Notes under the pieces: model-generated | The model's database searches: none | Told to the model about the DNA's origin: nothing | Seen by the model: only the letters and a program-made list of their open reading frames with translations | Made by a program: the position numbers and the translations under genes | Assembly: GCF_905147045.1 (NCBI RefSeq) | Contig: NC_065894.1 | Location: 11,135,501 to 11,199,500, forward strand | DNA: 64,000 nt | Reading direction: 5' to 3' | Origin: Nymphalis io | Taxonomy: Eukaryota > Arthropoda > Insecta > Lepidoptera > Nymphalidae | Shown here: piece by piece, positions 23,288-36,245 of the stretch | How positions within the stretch are numbered: position 1 is the stretch's first letter | Layout: every line of letters begins with the position of its first letter

Positions 23288-24764
23288 CTTTCATGATTAT
23301 TTTATTGTAGTTATTGTATTACCCTTTTTTATTTTTAGAACTATTTTAAGCTGCTTTAAAAGCAATTGGTTAGGTTAGTATAACGTTATTATCAAGATTA
23401 ATATATTTTCATGTTATATAGTCCGATAAAACGTACTCATGTTTTTATATATAAACATTTATATCAATAATAGACATACATGCATATCCCATTATATGTG
23501 CATATATTATTATTATACATAGTAAAGTTAATATTAAAAATAATAGTTAAATATTACGCTAAAAATTATATATAATTGGAATAAATGGAAAAAGAACATC
23601 AATTATACATACGAAGCCCTATTTCCTTAAACTATGTTAAAAACTGTTATTTAAATTTCCGAAAAATGTAACCTGTCTCACTACTCTCAACTAGAATATC
23701 GATTACATATGTACTTACTGGAGATTTTTAAATGCGTATATCAGACATAAATGTGTACAGTTAAGCTGGCGTTTGATCTAAAATATTCATAACGTAATAT
23801 TCGCAATGAACAACGAATACGCTACTAAAAATTCGATCTACGATAATGTGCACGCTGCGAGTACGGTGCTCGACTTTCATAATCGGAGAAGACAAATAAT
23901 ACAACTGTTTCCATAGTCTAGGACGCAGCTTTAGCTTATACAGCTGTATAGTATATAATCCCGAGTCGGTCAATAAAAATTACATATTATTCTGGCATTT
24001 AATACTTAGCCAACAGCCAACTTCTTACATCATCTAACGCTAACCTGCACTGACTTGTATCGAAACAATAGAATAAATTAGTCATATATCCGATATCGGG
24101 TTGAAACATTCGGATCTCGCAGCGAACGTCTTTGCTCGCTGTACTGATACGAATGTTCGCTTTGTAACATGTTACATAATGTTCAAACGACAGTTCAACC
24201 GCCACGTTTATACGAAGCACGAGCAACGCACGTTCGTTGAGTTCGATATGAAAATGAAATTCTCGATTTTACATTTTGTATACATCACATAATATGTTGG
24301 AATCAGGGAATATGATATCTCTAAGCCAAGTTTTATTAAAATTCAACCAATGGGTTTCGCTCGATGTGCACAAATGAACTATATTATCGGAAACTTTTCT
24401 AGGTCGCTGAAATAAAGTTCTCATTCCTAAGCACATACCTCCTTTCTTATTAAAGAGGTCCGGAGTTTATTCCACCATGATATTTACACGAGATTAGTTA
24501 TAACTTTCAAGTAAGTAGCTTAGCTGTCGATATACTACGAATATTAAATACCCTCCCTACGAATATTTAAAAAGATGAAACAATTGCAGCTTTGTCTTTC
24601 TTTGACATTGCAACGAAGCAACGATTCGACCTGATTTTTTGCATTGAGGCAGTTTAAAGGCAGGCTACTATTTATCACAGAAAATACACGAGAGCGAAGC
24701 CTTAGATAATAATTTCGGCCCACCCAGTAATTACTTACAAAGAAAATCCGCATGATATACTGTA
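23288..24764. other. No gene seen
   Basis: AT-rich DNA. Frames on both strands near 24000-24290 overlap and are probably chance. A weak family A-like piece may lie near 24420-24480 (TCCGGAGTTTATTCCACC). Confidence 0.5.
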
Positions 24765-24975
24765 CTGCATGAATGTGCAGCCCGCACACATACGCACTTC
24801 TATTCCCTCACTTTCATAGTCCGATGAGAAAACAAATCAAGCACTAGAAGATAAATCAAGGGAATTACGAACGGCTTTACGTGCTTCCGTTCCGAGTACG
24901 AACGCACACGACCTAACTCCGGGCTGAATCACGGGCTGGCCCAACTTGGAATTTGAACCCACTCGATCACTAGTT
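24765..24975 (-). mobile_element. Family C SINE, diverged
   Basis: GAATGTGCAGCCCGCACACA, TTTCATAGTCCGATGAGA, ACGGCTTTACGTGCTT and GGAATTTGAACCCACTCG in the family C order. Confidence 0.6.
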
Positions 24976-25514
24976 ACAATATAATTTAAACATACATATA
25001 TTTTATAACCATCATAAAAACTTGCTGTCATCTTTAATTTTAAGAGAACGATATGTTAAAAGTTTACATTAATAAGATAACAGGTCTATAACATAACGTG
25101 AAGATTTAAGCACGGCAAACTCCGAAATAGCAAAATCGAATACAACTACTGACATTTCGTTCATTAAAAAACAACATGAATGATTCGAAACTAGTTTTAA
25201 TACAATATTATTCACTCGTATAGAAACTGTTATTATAGCTTCATAAAAATACTAGTTTAAAATATTTCTATTCACTCCAATAGTTGATATATTCGCAATA
25301 CAATAGATTTTTCCAATTCCAAGAATAATAACAGACGCTATTGAAATTCAGAGTCATATGAACTTCAATAAAGGGCGGTGGGATTCTTTCTATCTAGAAA
25401 TAACTTATCGAATCTATACACTCCGCTGAACAGAAAAACAATAAATTCATTCATAAGGAATTCCGAAACAGTGAAGTTCAGAATCATATATTATATAAGC
25501 TAAAAATAATTTGT

Positions 25515-25560
25515 ACATATTATATATTAACTAGTTGCCTGTGCCGCTTTCGTATGAAGA
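25515..25560 (-). repeat. Retroposon-tail motif
   Basis: ACTAGTTGCCTGTGCCGCTTTCG is the reverse of a tail motif (CGAAAGCGGCACAGGCAACTAGT) like those of local non-autonomous elements; it follows the GC-rich frame at 25585. Confidence 0.4.
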
Positions 25561-25584
25561 AAGAGTACCGGTAGAAAAAAAAAT

Positions 25585-25896
25585 TTAAACCCGAGTTACG
25601 CTGACAAAACGTATTTTTGTGCGTGGTATGTGGGAGCCGGTGCTGAGTACCAGTTGAGGCACCGGAATACGCGAAAAACCAGCGGCACCTACTCCGTCTG
25701 TTCGAGTAGCGTCGCGGGATCGCTTGCACTTGCTACTGTCACGCACCAGTGGTTGACCCATTGAACCTTCATTCCTAGGGGGTTTCTCAAGTACAGGGAA
25801 CCCACCTAGCCTCGGCGGCGCTAATGCGGGGAGAGAAGGTGCGAATGGCGCGACGCTTTCTCCCCAATTTTCTTCAACAGATTCTCTGCCGCTCAA
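25585..25896 (-). other. GC-rich open frame, possible retroelement ORF remnant
   Basis: This 103-codon frame stands out because the DNA is GC-rich in an AT-rich setting. The peptide is Pro/Gly/Ser-rich at first (ESVAPFAPSLPALAPPRLGG), then basic (CKRSRDATRTDG), then ends with VPQLVLSTGSHIPRTK. The start of a non-LTR ORF1 can look like this, and a retroposon-tail motif (CGGCACAGGCAACTAGT on this strand) lies just downstream at 25515-25545. I therefore favour a truncated retroelement over a host gene, but I do not recognise the element. No donor or acceptor is evident. Confidence 0.28.
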
Positions 25897-25925
25897 GGAA
25901 CCAATAGGCCCAAAGTTATTAAACT

Positions 25926-26170
25926 AAATAGAATCGAATGTAATATTTTATTCGCAAACCGATCAAAAGATCTCGTGCACACAAACTTCGTAATGTGCTG
26001 GCGTTGAATAAATGATAATGCCAGTTCATTAAGTATTACATACTCCGCACTAAGCGTAGCTATTGTGGATAGAAATAGAAATGGTTTAGCCGACTTTATA
26101 GCTGTAATATAGTACATTCTATGTAAGACTCGCTCGGTTTACTTTCCAACTTCGACTAGCGGGCTCTACT
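25926..26170 (+). pseudogene. Decayed reading frame of unknown origin
   Basis: One frame reads sensibly across two stops: NRSKDLVHTNFVMCWR, stop, ASSLSITYSALSVAIVDRN and FIAVI, stop, YILCKTRSVYFPTSTSG. Such continuity across stops suggests a dead coding sequence, perhaps from a transposon. It abuts the GC-rich frame at 25585-25896, which lies on the other strand. Confidence 0.15.
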
Positions 26171-26174
26171 TATT

Positions 26175-27171
26175 AAAGTAGGGTTTTTTTGAACGTAACT
26201 TCATAAATTAAACTGAAATGTATTAGATATTTAATTCTTGTACAATAAATTTAAAATAAAAGAAAAACTTTTATTTAATCTATATACGTGATTCATTTAT
26301 TTTTGACGTCGATAAAATCTTCGAATGATACCCCTGGGTTCGTGTTACGTGGGATTTCATCAGCACTTAAGTGTCCATAATAAAGCTCGATCGATTGCGT
26401 GGAACTGGATTAAAATTCAGTTGCAAGACATGACCGAAACATACTGAAAACTAAACTTAAACAAACACTTTTAAATGTATATGTTAGAAACAGTTGAGTG
26501 TACGACGAATCCTTAATTTAATTTAAACCAAAACCGTTCTTATTTTTAAATTATTGTATAGACACGACATTTTTTTATTGTTGCAAGGTGTTTGATTATG
26601 AATCAACTACACACAGTACTTAGGTATTATTACGCTGTTGAACAGAAACATCTTATACTTTTTATAGTATAGTGGGTTCTATTCTCGCTCGAAATGCATT
26701 GGTATTTTTTTTCTTATATGCCAATCGAATCACAATATTGAAATTCTAATATTTTTTATTTTATTTATTTTGTTACCGATTTAAAAATTGTGTTGATTTT
26801 AAATAGTAATCTAGAATGTTCCGCGCCTGTACCATATAAAGAGGATCATTATTTTTACGTCCGTTTGTAGTCTTTATATGTAATTATATAATTTAACATA
26901 ACTATGGTTTACGTCACTAGTAATAACAACACAATTAAACCTTCTGTAGCACAACTTGTGTCAACAAGTTACAAATATCACACTCATGAAAATATCTATT
27001 AAAATAACCAGACTCCGCCGGTTCATGTCGGGTTCATACCCACCAAAGCAATAATATAAAATTATTTTGAAGTTTAATTAAAGACGTAGAAAACACACTC
27101 ATATATATTAATGTATGGTCAGGTAGTCTGCCTCGCAGGATCGTGAATACAATATTGCATTTGATAAATTT
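26175..27171. other. AT-rich, no gene seen
   Basis: No coding or repeat signal seen. Confidence 0.6.
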
Positions 27172-27476
27172 TACCGTAACAGCCTGTGAATGTCCCACTG
27201 CTGGGCTAAAGGCCTCCTCTCCTCTTTTTTGAGGAGAAGGTTTGGAGCTTATTCCACCACGCTGCTCCAATGCGGGTTGGTAGAATTCACATGTGGCAGA
27301 ATTTCAGTGAAATTAGACACATGCAGGTTTCCTCACGATGTTTTCCTTCACCGTAAAGCACGAGATGAATTATAATCACAAATTAAGCACATGAAAATTC
27401 AGTGGTGCTTGCCCGGGTTTGAACCCACGATCATCGGTTAAGATTCACGCGTTCTTACCACAGGGCCATCTCGGCT
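27172..27476 (-). mobile_element. Family A SINE, full length
   Basis: Complete copy from GTAACAGCCTGTGAATG to the head CCATCTCGGC, with B box (GGGTTTGAACCC) intact. An imperfect duplication based on TAAATTTTA flanks it. Confidence 0.87.
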
Positions 27477-28242
27477 TTTGTTAAATTTAGTTAATGCTTT
27501 TGTTGTTTTGATAAATATTGATTTTATTAATATATAATAAAAATATAATAAATGGTTAATATAAGTCACCCGTCATCATCAACAGAAGCTATGAAAACGC
27601 GTGCTTAAAAATCAAAAGAGTAAAATTGTGAAATTATATAATTTAATTTATTTTAAACGCACTTGAAAATAATCTTAATTAATTTAAGCTTGTTACTAAA
27701 CCTACCTGGTTTATATAATACGCTCCTCTGAAGAGGAACTTGTACAAGGAAGTGTTTCATCTTGATACTTGAACTTCAAATATCAAACAAGAAACAATAT
27801 TAAATATTTTACTCCTTCACTATAATTTCATAATCTTAAGATGAAATAAAATTTTATAAATAAATATACGTAAATTTAATGTGTTGATTTCCATAATAAA
27901 AACCCGCGGATACTTTTAGGTATTAATAAATCATTAATAAACAAGGTGTAATACTCAATGAAAGAAATAAAAAAAAATCATTAAGCATTCATTGATTTTT
28001 ATGACTGACATATAAGTATTTAATTAACATACAGTGTACTGGTTTCTGTATATATGTATGTATTCGTTGTCATTTAACGAGCTTTCTTATTACTAGGGGT
28101 TTTATTTTACTGATAATTTAATAAATTACAAGTGCTTATAATTAAAATAACTTTACATAATATCATATTTAATTATATAACCACAGATAATTTATACAAG
28201 AAGAAGGAAATATTATATAAGTTTCGCTGCCCACGTTTAAAA
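27477..28242. other. AT-rich, no gene seen
   Basis: No coding or repeat signal seen. Confidence 0.6.
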
Positions 28243-28535
28243 TGTTTTTTTTTTATAGAATAGGAAGGCGGACGAGCATATGCACCACCTGATGATAAGT
28301 GATCACCAACGCCCTTAGACATTGGCATTGTAAGAAATGTCAACCATCGCTTACATATCCAATGCGCCACCAACCTTGGGAACTAAGATTTTATGTCCCT
28401 TGTGCCTGTAATTACACTGGCTCACTCACCCTTCAAACCGGAACACAACAATACCAAGGACTGCTGTTTTGCGGTAGAGTATCTGATGAGTGGGTGGTAC
28501 CTACCCAGACGTCTTGCACAAAGCCCTACCACCAG
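28243..28535 (+). mobile_element. Family B element, full length
   Basis: Complete from the T run and GCGGACGAGCATATG to GTACCTACCCAGACGTC and CCCTACCACCAG. Confidence 0.82.
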
Positions 28536-28820
28536 TAAAAGTTAAAGTTGTATTCCCTATTAAGATATTTTTTACAGCGTTAAACCGGCATCTAGTACCA
28601 ATATCATATTATATATTTTAGACTATTACAGATGGATACCAAGAAAAATCTAGAACAGAACTCAAATGTTCAACTTGTAGTACTCTGTATATATATATAT
28701 AATATGTAAAACACTGCGATCGTGATAATTTATTTATATAATTCATTAATTTCTTAAAACAATAATTAATAATAGATGAAATATGTTCCACCGTATTATT
28801 TAATACGATTAATAACAAAA

Positions 28821-29070
28821 CAGTAACAGCCTGTGAATGTCCCACAGCTGGGCTAAGGCCTCCTCTCCCTTTTTGAGAAGAAGTTGGAGCTTATTCCACC
28901 ACCCTGCTCCAATGCGGGTTCGTGCAATACACATGTGGCAGAATTTCAGTGAAATTAGACACATGCAGGTTTCCTCACGATGTTTTCCTTCACCGTCAGG
29001 CACGAGATGAATTATAATCACAAATTCTTATTCTTATTTCCCGCGTTCTTACCACTGGGCCATCTCAGCT
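28821..29070 (-). mobile_element. Family A SINE with internal deletion
   Basis: Copy missing the part between the body and the end of the head, including the B box. Flanking repeats TTAATAACAAAA (28809-28820) and TTAATAACGAAAA (29071-29083) mark the insertion site. Confidence 0.82.
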
Positions 29071-29083
29071 TTAATAACGAAAA

Positions 29084-31556
29084 AATCTTGTTTAATTGTA
29101 TAAAAAATACTATTTTTTATTCGTAAACAATATAAGCATTACATAATCGATATTACGAATCCACCATAAAAACGAGTCACCTGCTGCATTATATTTCTCT
29201 CTCACATATACAAGATAACAAAAGGTGTGAAAAGGACAGAAAGCATTGATTCACCACTATTGTGTGGTATTGTCACCATAGCGACAGAAACACAAGCAGT
29301 CACGTACTTCCCGCTTCCTGTCCCAATGAATAAATACTCTTTATTTCAATGAGCAAGGCCATGGACACACAGACAAATTTAATCAAATAAACTTAAGCTT
29401 TGTTTAAATAAATTCTTAAACGCACAGATTGAGTCTATAGATTCAACCGAGAAAAACTAGAAATATAAGGGATACTTGTATTAAATATTTATATTTCAAT
29501 TTCATATTTCCAGTGAAAAATAAAGAAATTCTACAAGTTTCATCTAGTACTATTCTACTCAAGAAGCTATATAGAAATTTAAGTGTATCTGAATAACGAT
29601 GCGTGAACACATTGAAAATGACCATAAACAAAAAATATTTTTTATATATAAGATTTAACGAAAAATATGCTTCGTCTATTATTATAATTTTCAATACTTT
29701 ATACTTTTTAAGGGGGGACATTCAAAAATGTCTGCGATATTTTTATTATAAACTCGATTCCTTTAAAATAAATAAAATATAAGGGGAAATGTAATACTTA
29801 AGGCATATTAAACATTTAAGACTTTCTTTTAATTAACATTTTTCCAACAGTTCAGAAATACCGCAATGTGCTTCAATGTTTAAGCCCGAGCTAATTAAAT
29901 TGTACATTTAATTTTATTAATCGCGCTCAAGCGTTTAGTCCGTTTATTCATCATACAATTTCGTTTTCAACATCAGATTCGAACATTTATAAATGAATCG
30001 ATTAATTGAATTTCATCATTTTCAGACTTACAAACTACTAACGAAAACCTATTAATCAATTTATAAACATTTGACAATGACAGTACGTATAATACATAAA
30101 TATTTTTGTTTTCTTATTCATCCCAAGCGCTATAGAAATCCCATATAGAAAGTTTTGTTCCATTCACATGTTTTGTTAATGTATGAATAGACACAACAAA
30201 CACAAATAAAACTGTGACATGTTCAAGTGTATCGTCTGTCGTCATCCGACTCGATAGATAAGTCTTTAGAGCTTCAGATGATAGCGCTGTCAAGTTATAA
30301 TGGTGTATTCAGTATGCCTAGTGTGAATTTTTTTTTACGTATTCGACAGAGTTTACGTCAGCTATGATTTGCAAGTCGATTTAACGTCAGATATCTAATA
30401 AGAAAAAAAAAACACACTAGTCACTCTGTTGTCCGATCTTTGTTATTTAGTTTCGTTTTATAATGACGATAACATTGACAGTAAATATAGCGCGAAAATA
30501 ATTTAAAAATAGATTCAATTCTATTTTTACATAAAATATTGAACAAAGAACTTAATCAAAAAGGAGGAAATTTCTTTCTTTCATAAAATTTTATTATAAT
30601 TTTTCCGTAGCATGTAAATTTCTTCACTAAGTTTTTCGTTAACATAGAGTACGAAATCAACAGAGAACTCGACTCGATGTATTCTGATTTAAAACAAGGG
30701 GTTTTCTCTGCTATTTTTATCAATAGAAAAAAAATATAAGCATGATTTAGGTCTTAAAAATTTTAGGTCAAATTTGATTGACAACGTTTATTCACTTGTA
30801 ACCTTCATTCCATTCAAATACACAAATAGGTATGACACAAGAAAACACCTATATTAAAGGCGTGAAAACAGACAACGTAACTTGTGACAAGACAGTAGGT
30901 ATATACAAGAATTTAAAAAAAAATATATCGTTATAGTAAAGCGATTCTAACACAAAAAGGTTTTACTTCTGCCAAACTTTAAATCGATAACGAAGCAAAT
31001 CAATATTCTGTGAGTCAATTTCATTGTGAGCCTGCACAAATGGAATTCTCTTCAAAGCACTGATAGCCAAGCGGTATCCAAGCACTGTTCGCTCTTTACC
31101 CGCAAACTGTGTCGACTGACTGTTAACTACATCAAAGTTTTAAACAACTGTGTACAGTGGAAATGGAGACGTAGGTTACTTGTTAAGTACATTTTATCTT
31201 CAACTGAGATGATATAATGGTATTATTTGAAACCACTGAAGAATTTTCTCGTGAGATTTTTATGCTTATAAATAACAAGCTTGGTGTTGAAGTATGAATT
31301 AATACGCGATGAATTTCTGATCTATTTTGGAAATAATCCAATGTAATCATAGTTGTTCTACTTGAATCTTAGATCACGCTGTCTTACAATTTGGCAAAGA
31401 TGTCTTAAGTCTTAACCTGATAAAAAGGATGTTTTATATAAGTGTAAGTTAAGAGGTCACTGTCACTCATTCTAAAAAACATAGGACTCTCTTTGAACCA
31501 GCGTCATGGAATAAGCTCCATAATTAAAAAAAAGAACATACTACTAATACGAACTA
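29084..31556. other. AT-rich, no gene seen
   Basis: The longest stretch without recognised repeats. The frames at 29443-29721 and 31026-31217 have no start or splice support. Confidence 0.6.
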
Positions 31557-31702
31557 CACTATTCTGAACATTCCTATTTACCACTTCATTTAAGCGTAAA
31601 GTCTGAGTTAGGTGTGGGAACGACAATAGCTTAAGAGGTCAAGATCGAACCTGCGACTTCCACATCGTTAGGCGACCCGTAAACCATTGAGCTATTGACT
31701 CC
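31557..31702 (-). mobile_element. Family F, tRNA-derived repeat
   Basis: Shares TATTCCTATTTACC, TAAGCGTA...CTTGAGTTAGG-like sequence and ATTGAGCTATTGACTCC with 45605-45745. On the minus strand the head resembles a tRNA (AATAGCTCAATGGTTTACGG, B box near GGTTCGATCTTG). Confidence 0.55.
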
Positions 31703-31850
31703 AGAACTCATTGGCAGTGTGAATCGTTCTTACCACCTTGTGGTTGACTTCACCATCTCGTCATTCAAACCGGACCAGCAATGCAGTGTTAAAGCTTGGC
31801 GGTTGAATAAATTAAGCATGTGTGGTATCTACCCAAAGAGTTTAGTAGTG
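31703..31850 (+). mobile_element. Family B element, partial and old
   Basis: ATTGGCAGTGTGAATCGTTC, TCATTCAAACCGGACCAGCA and GGTATCTACCCA fit family B. It directly follows the family F piece at 31557-31702. Confidence 0.45.
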
Positions 31851-31854
31851 AGCC

Positions 31855-32745
31855 ATTGCCTTATAACTAATGAATAAAATACCGAAGTATGTTGAAGAGT
31901 AGGAAGCTAAATTCACAACGCTACTGCTAAATGGAAAAAAACATGTCTTTAACAGAATTACGAGTACATTTGAGTCTTGAAAACTTTGGAACTCTTTATT
32001 TGAGATTCATGATATATCATGAGGGCCATCATGTCTGGTTAAGGAAAAGTATATAAAAGTAATAATGTCACAAGTAGGCTTTGGAGCGGAATTTTGGAGC
32101 TTTTTCCACGAAATTGGTTCAAAGAGAATCGATAGACGTAAACGTGGACGAGCTTCATCACATGTTCTCTATATATATTATTTAAGCACAACAAACATCG
32201 TGAGCACATAATAATGAGCATAACATTTAAAAATAAATGATCCACGTATTTTATCCATTAAGATATTAGGTCGTTATTTCATATTGAATATTATTTTAGA
32301 ATTAATTAAGTTTAATTAAACGAATAGTTTAAAAAGAGCAAAACAATTTTTCATAACAAATTAATATTTACATTACAATATATAAATAATTTATGTGTTT
32401 AACATGCATTCAATAATATTTTGCGCATATTCTTCACTTCATTTCCTTGAAAACTTATTTTACATAGTTCTAATGGGAAACCCAAATGTACATAACAAAG
32501 AAAAAAAGTAACAACATAACAAAGACGTTTAAAGCTTTGTAATAAAGTTCAAAATCGTACAAAATATTTAAGATATTGTTCATCATAAATTCACACGTCA
32601 CGTATCGATTAACAATTGATGGAGTAACTTGCATTGCTGCGCTATCGTATTGACAATACAATCGCATTGCTCGAATATGCGACACCACGAATTCGTTTAT
32701 GTAACACAATGTAGTACCTACACTGCTGCAGCCGAGACGCCCTGT
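31855..32745. other. No gene seen
   Basis: AT-rich DNA; overlapping frames near 32470-32850 on both strands look like chance. Confidence 0.55.
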
Positions 32746-32749
32746 GATA

Positions 32750-32885
32750 AATACATGAGAATCTTAACCCTAAGTAGTTCAATCCAGTGTAATCGAGTTC
32801 ATCTCTTGCTTGGCGAAGGAAAACTTGAGAAAATATGCATGGAATAACTTCCAAACCGTCTCCTTAAAAGGAGATACCTTAGTTA
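32750..32885 (+). mobile_element. Family A SINE, old remnant
   Basis: AGTTCATCTCTTGCTTGGCG and ATGGAATAACTTCCAAACCG with TCTCCTTAAAAGGAGA match the order of family A, weakly. Confidence 0.4.
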
Positions 32886-33124
32886 AGCATGCTTATGAAC
32901 CACTTAGAACCTCCTTCCTTCCTTTTTTTTAAACAAAAATAGCACTTCATAGATGACATTTATTTAGTTCACGGTATTGGACTCGAAAGTTGGCAATACG
33001 GGAATGTAAACACACGTAGCATTTCCCCTTTTCGAGCTAACTCTCTTCAAAGCGGTACCAAATGTATTTTGGGGAGGGAATGTTCCTTTGAGCAATGGAA
33101 GTGAAATGAAGAACGGTATTAATT

Positions 33125-33265
33125 ACTAAGCCATTCCATTGCTGCCATCTGTGTTAACTTAGATCTCAGTACCTGCTTATTTAGTTTCAAAAGCCAATCA
33201 TAACAACACCAAACATTTGTATCATACGGTAAAATAGCTGGTGAATTGATGTTACCTGCAATGGT
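33125..33265 (+). mobile_element. Family B element, very old
   Basis: CCATTCCATTGCTGCC, TAACAACACCAAACATTTGT and GGTAAAATAGCTGGTGAATTG resemble the middle and 3' parts of family B. Confidence 0.3.
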
Positions 33266-33409
33266 CCGCCTTTATGTTTACCAGTGCATAGTAGTTATAT
33301 ATTGTTATCATATGTTATTATTTAAATTCGGTTGATTAATAAAACAATTAATTAACTAACAAGAGATTTTATTGGTTATCATACATTATAAAATATATAC
33401 TATCGTGTC

Positions 33410-33682
33410 GGTCTAAACGCTCGGTAAACTCAAAAATTGCCGAACAGATTCTCTTACGGTTTCCACCAATAGACGGAGTATTTCATGAGGAATGTTTAGG
33501 TGTATAATTCGAAAAATGTTTTGTGACAATGGCTGAAATATAACGATAATTGTTGAAGATGTCGGAAAAAACATCCCCACTGGGAGTTTAACTTGCGTTT
33601 GCCGCGGAATCCAATAGATTTATACGTACTACGATATAAACATTTTATGCTCCCCGTGCGAAGCCGGGACGGGTAGCTAGTA
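33410..33682. repeat. Non-autonomous element ending GTGCGAAGCCGGGACGGG
   Basis: GGTAAACTCAAAAATTGCCG, GGTTTCCACCAATAGACGG, AACTTGCGTTTGCCGCGGAA, ACGATATAAACATTTTATGC and GTGCGAAGCCGGGACGGGTA in this order form a common lepidopteran repeat, complete here or nearly so. Confidence 0.6.
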
Positions 33683-33689
33683 AAATTAT

Positions 33690-34515
33690 ACAATCTAATC
33701 GATTATTTAAGTAACAGTAACCGCACAATTTGCGCACGCATTCTACACTTGTATTTGTAAAAACTATGTAAACGCAGTCAAACGTGACTAATTTATTTTC
33801 GCGTATCTCGCAATTGTTTTTCTTACATTATCAACCTACTGTTTAAGGGTTTATGGAGACTTGTAAACTGTTTCGCAAAACGTTATAGGGCCTTTATCCA
33901 AATAACAGAATAAAAGTACCAAAATATAAATGATGATAATGAAGGATAACAATTATTGTTTTCGCCTCCGCATCATTACTTTCCTCGTATCTTGAATTAG
34001 TATATATATTTTAAAGATATATGAAACAATCTTAAATATATAATTTCATTTATTAAAAAAATTAAAATCGTACATTGATATTTAATATTACAAAATAAAT
34101 TCTTTTTTTCAATTATTCAAATAAAATTCATTAAAGCGCTCTAAAAAAAGTCAAATATTTTTAGTTACAATTAGTCCATTATGTTATTTTATTCAATAAC
34201 GTTTTATTATCAAAAGAGAAAATCTTCAGAACAGGAAATTATTTAAATATTTTACGTAAAAAACAAATCTAGGAAGAAATATTTTACAATATCTTTTTAA
34301 GGATACTTTGTAAACGAAGCGTAAGCGTAAAAAATAGGCGCCAACTTTACGCTTAGGAATAAATATCTCTCACTAGAAAGATAATATTTCTCTCACCATA
34401 TATTTGGTCATTGGATGCAAAATAAACATAAACAAAATATTCTACCGTAAGAAATATGCTTTATTTGAATTCCTTATTATTATTGACGCATTATACTAGT
34501 TTCTCTTATACTTTC
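33690..34515. other. AT-rich, no gene seen
   Basis: Includes a small hairpin (AAGCGTAAGCGTAAA with TTTACGCTTA) near 34317-34360. Confidence 0.55.
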
Positions 34516-34870
34516 TTAGTTTTTCTTATTATTATTTTTATTATTATTATTGGGGAAAGCTCGATGACTTATGATGATCATAAAATCACTCAAAATCGAG
34601 CTTTCGAGTAAAAATGGCACTAATAATAATATCATAACACTAACAATGCGTTCAGTAATATGATTTCTACAGAAAATATAAAAAGATATCTCGAAGGTTT
34701 GACGCACTTGGCGTTTAAGGATTTTTGAGTTACCCCTCATAAGCCAGCCTAAAGCCCGGATGGCCTCCATTTCACTTGACTACGATAATCTATAGAGGAT
34801 CGGCTTATCTAGGCACAGAACGGTCTAGTTCTCAGGGCATAAGCGTTATCTGAACACACTCGTCTAATAT
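34516..34870 (-). other. Unclassified remnant next to a TTA microsatellite
   Basis: The minus-strand frame begins MEAIRALGWLMRGNSKILK and soon loses a coding look. The upstream stretch (34770-34870) is GC-richer. AAAGCTCGATGA pairs with TCGAGCTTT nearby, forming a small dyad. A TTA/ATT-rich run lies at 34520-34555. It could be a retroelement fragment; I cannot place it. Confidence 0.2.
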
Positions 34871-35144
34871 ATCAATATTATCTTTTAGACGATATTAAAT
34901 AACAAAAGTATATTTTAATTCTCTCTTCGTTATATTGTCCGAACTACTACTATTATATCGAAACTATATATATAAGTAAATAGCTTATATACATCTTACA
35001 TGAAACGAAAGTAAATGTACTTTTTAACTTAAGAAATAATAACAACAAACAAAGTTATCTCCATCAAGGTGTGTATAATTTTTTTACAGAAAATAAAAAT
35101 TAAAAACACTTCTGTATTATCGATTGTAATATGCCTCCCTCTTT

Positions 35145-35255
35145 GTCACTCACCATACGCCAAAAAGCAATACATGGTTTCGATTCGAAGGGTGAGTAAG
35201 CCAGAGTATTACAAGCATAAGGAACTTCTATCTTAGTACCGTAGTTTGACTATTA
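35145..35255 (-). mobile_element. Family B element fragment, old
   Basis: GCCAAAAAGCAATACATGG and GAAGGGTGAGTAAGCCAG with ATTACAAGCATAAGG are family B landmarks in reverse. Confidence 0.45.
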
Positions 35256-35259
35256 ACGG

Positions 35260-35970
35260 TTTATAATTTTACAGTGTCATCTATAGTTTAAGATCTATGG
35301 TTCATTTACTCGTAAGAAATAAATATTATTGTATTCATATTGTATTTACATATATATTACACTTCTTTTTTTAATGTACGCATATTATGCCATTTATTAT
35401 TTTGACATGAAACTAATAATACTCGCAGATTTAATGAATCTCTAGGATGAAATCTCTTATAGAGAGATAAGCTTTTCTTTGTAATACATTTTTTTTCACA
35501 TTAAATACTCGTAAAACATTATTGGTAGATAAAGTAACTTAAGAAAATGTTTTTTTTTATATTTTAACGCTCGTACAACTAGGAAGGAAATATCGTGAGA
35601 AAAATAATGGAACAGCTCGATGGCGACATAAATTGTTCTTATAAACAAAGACGCATAGTATTAGAAAAGTTTATTGATAATTATTATGTAAAATGCTACT
35701 GCTGTATTAATGCCGTATACTCATGTAGTAATTCATCTTCATCTTTAATATTGTATAGGTTCGTAATTTTTATGTATGTCCTGATTGTATTCTTTCTTAC
35801 CTTTTTTTATTCTTGTGTACCTCAATATAAGTGAAGTCGATTGGTAGTTGATATTAATAAGTTACTATGTGTTTATGGTGATGATTATATACTTAATGAA
35901 TTTTTAACATAACTTTGTTTCTGTTTTATTTCTAGTACGTATAACAAAGTGTTAAATAAACAAGTTGAAT
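35260..35970. other. AT-rich, no gene seen
   Basis: The frame at 35595-35834 is Cys/Tyr-rich and lacks splice or start support. Confidence 0.55.
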
Positions 35971-35974
35971 TCTT

Positions 35975-36245
35975 CTCGGTCGTTTACTTCATTGCTGAAG
36001 GTCGTGTCCACTCTGATCTAGGGTCTGGGTCACGATCTCTGTGAATTTTCTCCAGTCCTTCCTGCCCTCAGCTTTCCTCAGGGCTATGGTCACTTGGAGA
36101 CCAGTGAGGTTGGTAACTTGGTCCGATCATTGTGTGGGGCAGCGGCCACTTGGTCGTTTCCCCTCTACTTTGCCAAGCACCTTCAGCTTGTCGAGGCTGT
36201 CAGGCTGCCTTCACGCTATATGACCAAAATAACGAAGGACACGCT
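35975..36245 (-). pseudogene. LINE ORF2 C-terminal fragment with stops
   Basis: Read on the minus strand: RVLRYFGHIA, stop, RQPDSLDKLKVLGKVEGKRP then SGRCPTQ, stop, SDQVTNLTGL, and later LRKAEGRKDWRKF. The motifs Y-F-G-H-I-A and G-K-R-P-x-G-R, followed by D-W-R, are typical of the region after the reverse transcriptase in RTE/R1-type LINEs. The two in-frame stops show it is dead. The long plus-strand open frames here (36041-36223 and 36094-36303) are its shadows. Confidence 0.7.

Noticed and set aside
22858..23310. 150-codon plus-strand open frame
   Set aside because: It spans the MITE and both its inverted ends. The peptide is a translation of those repeats, with flanking AT-rich DNA.
24000..24292. 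Overlapping frames on both strands
   Set aside because: No splice, start or family support; both strands open over a short stretch is common by chance.
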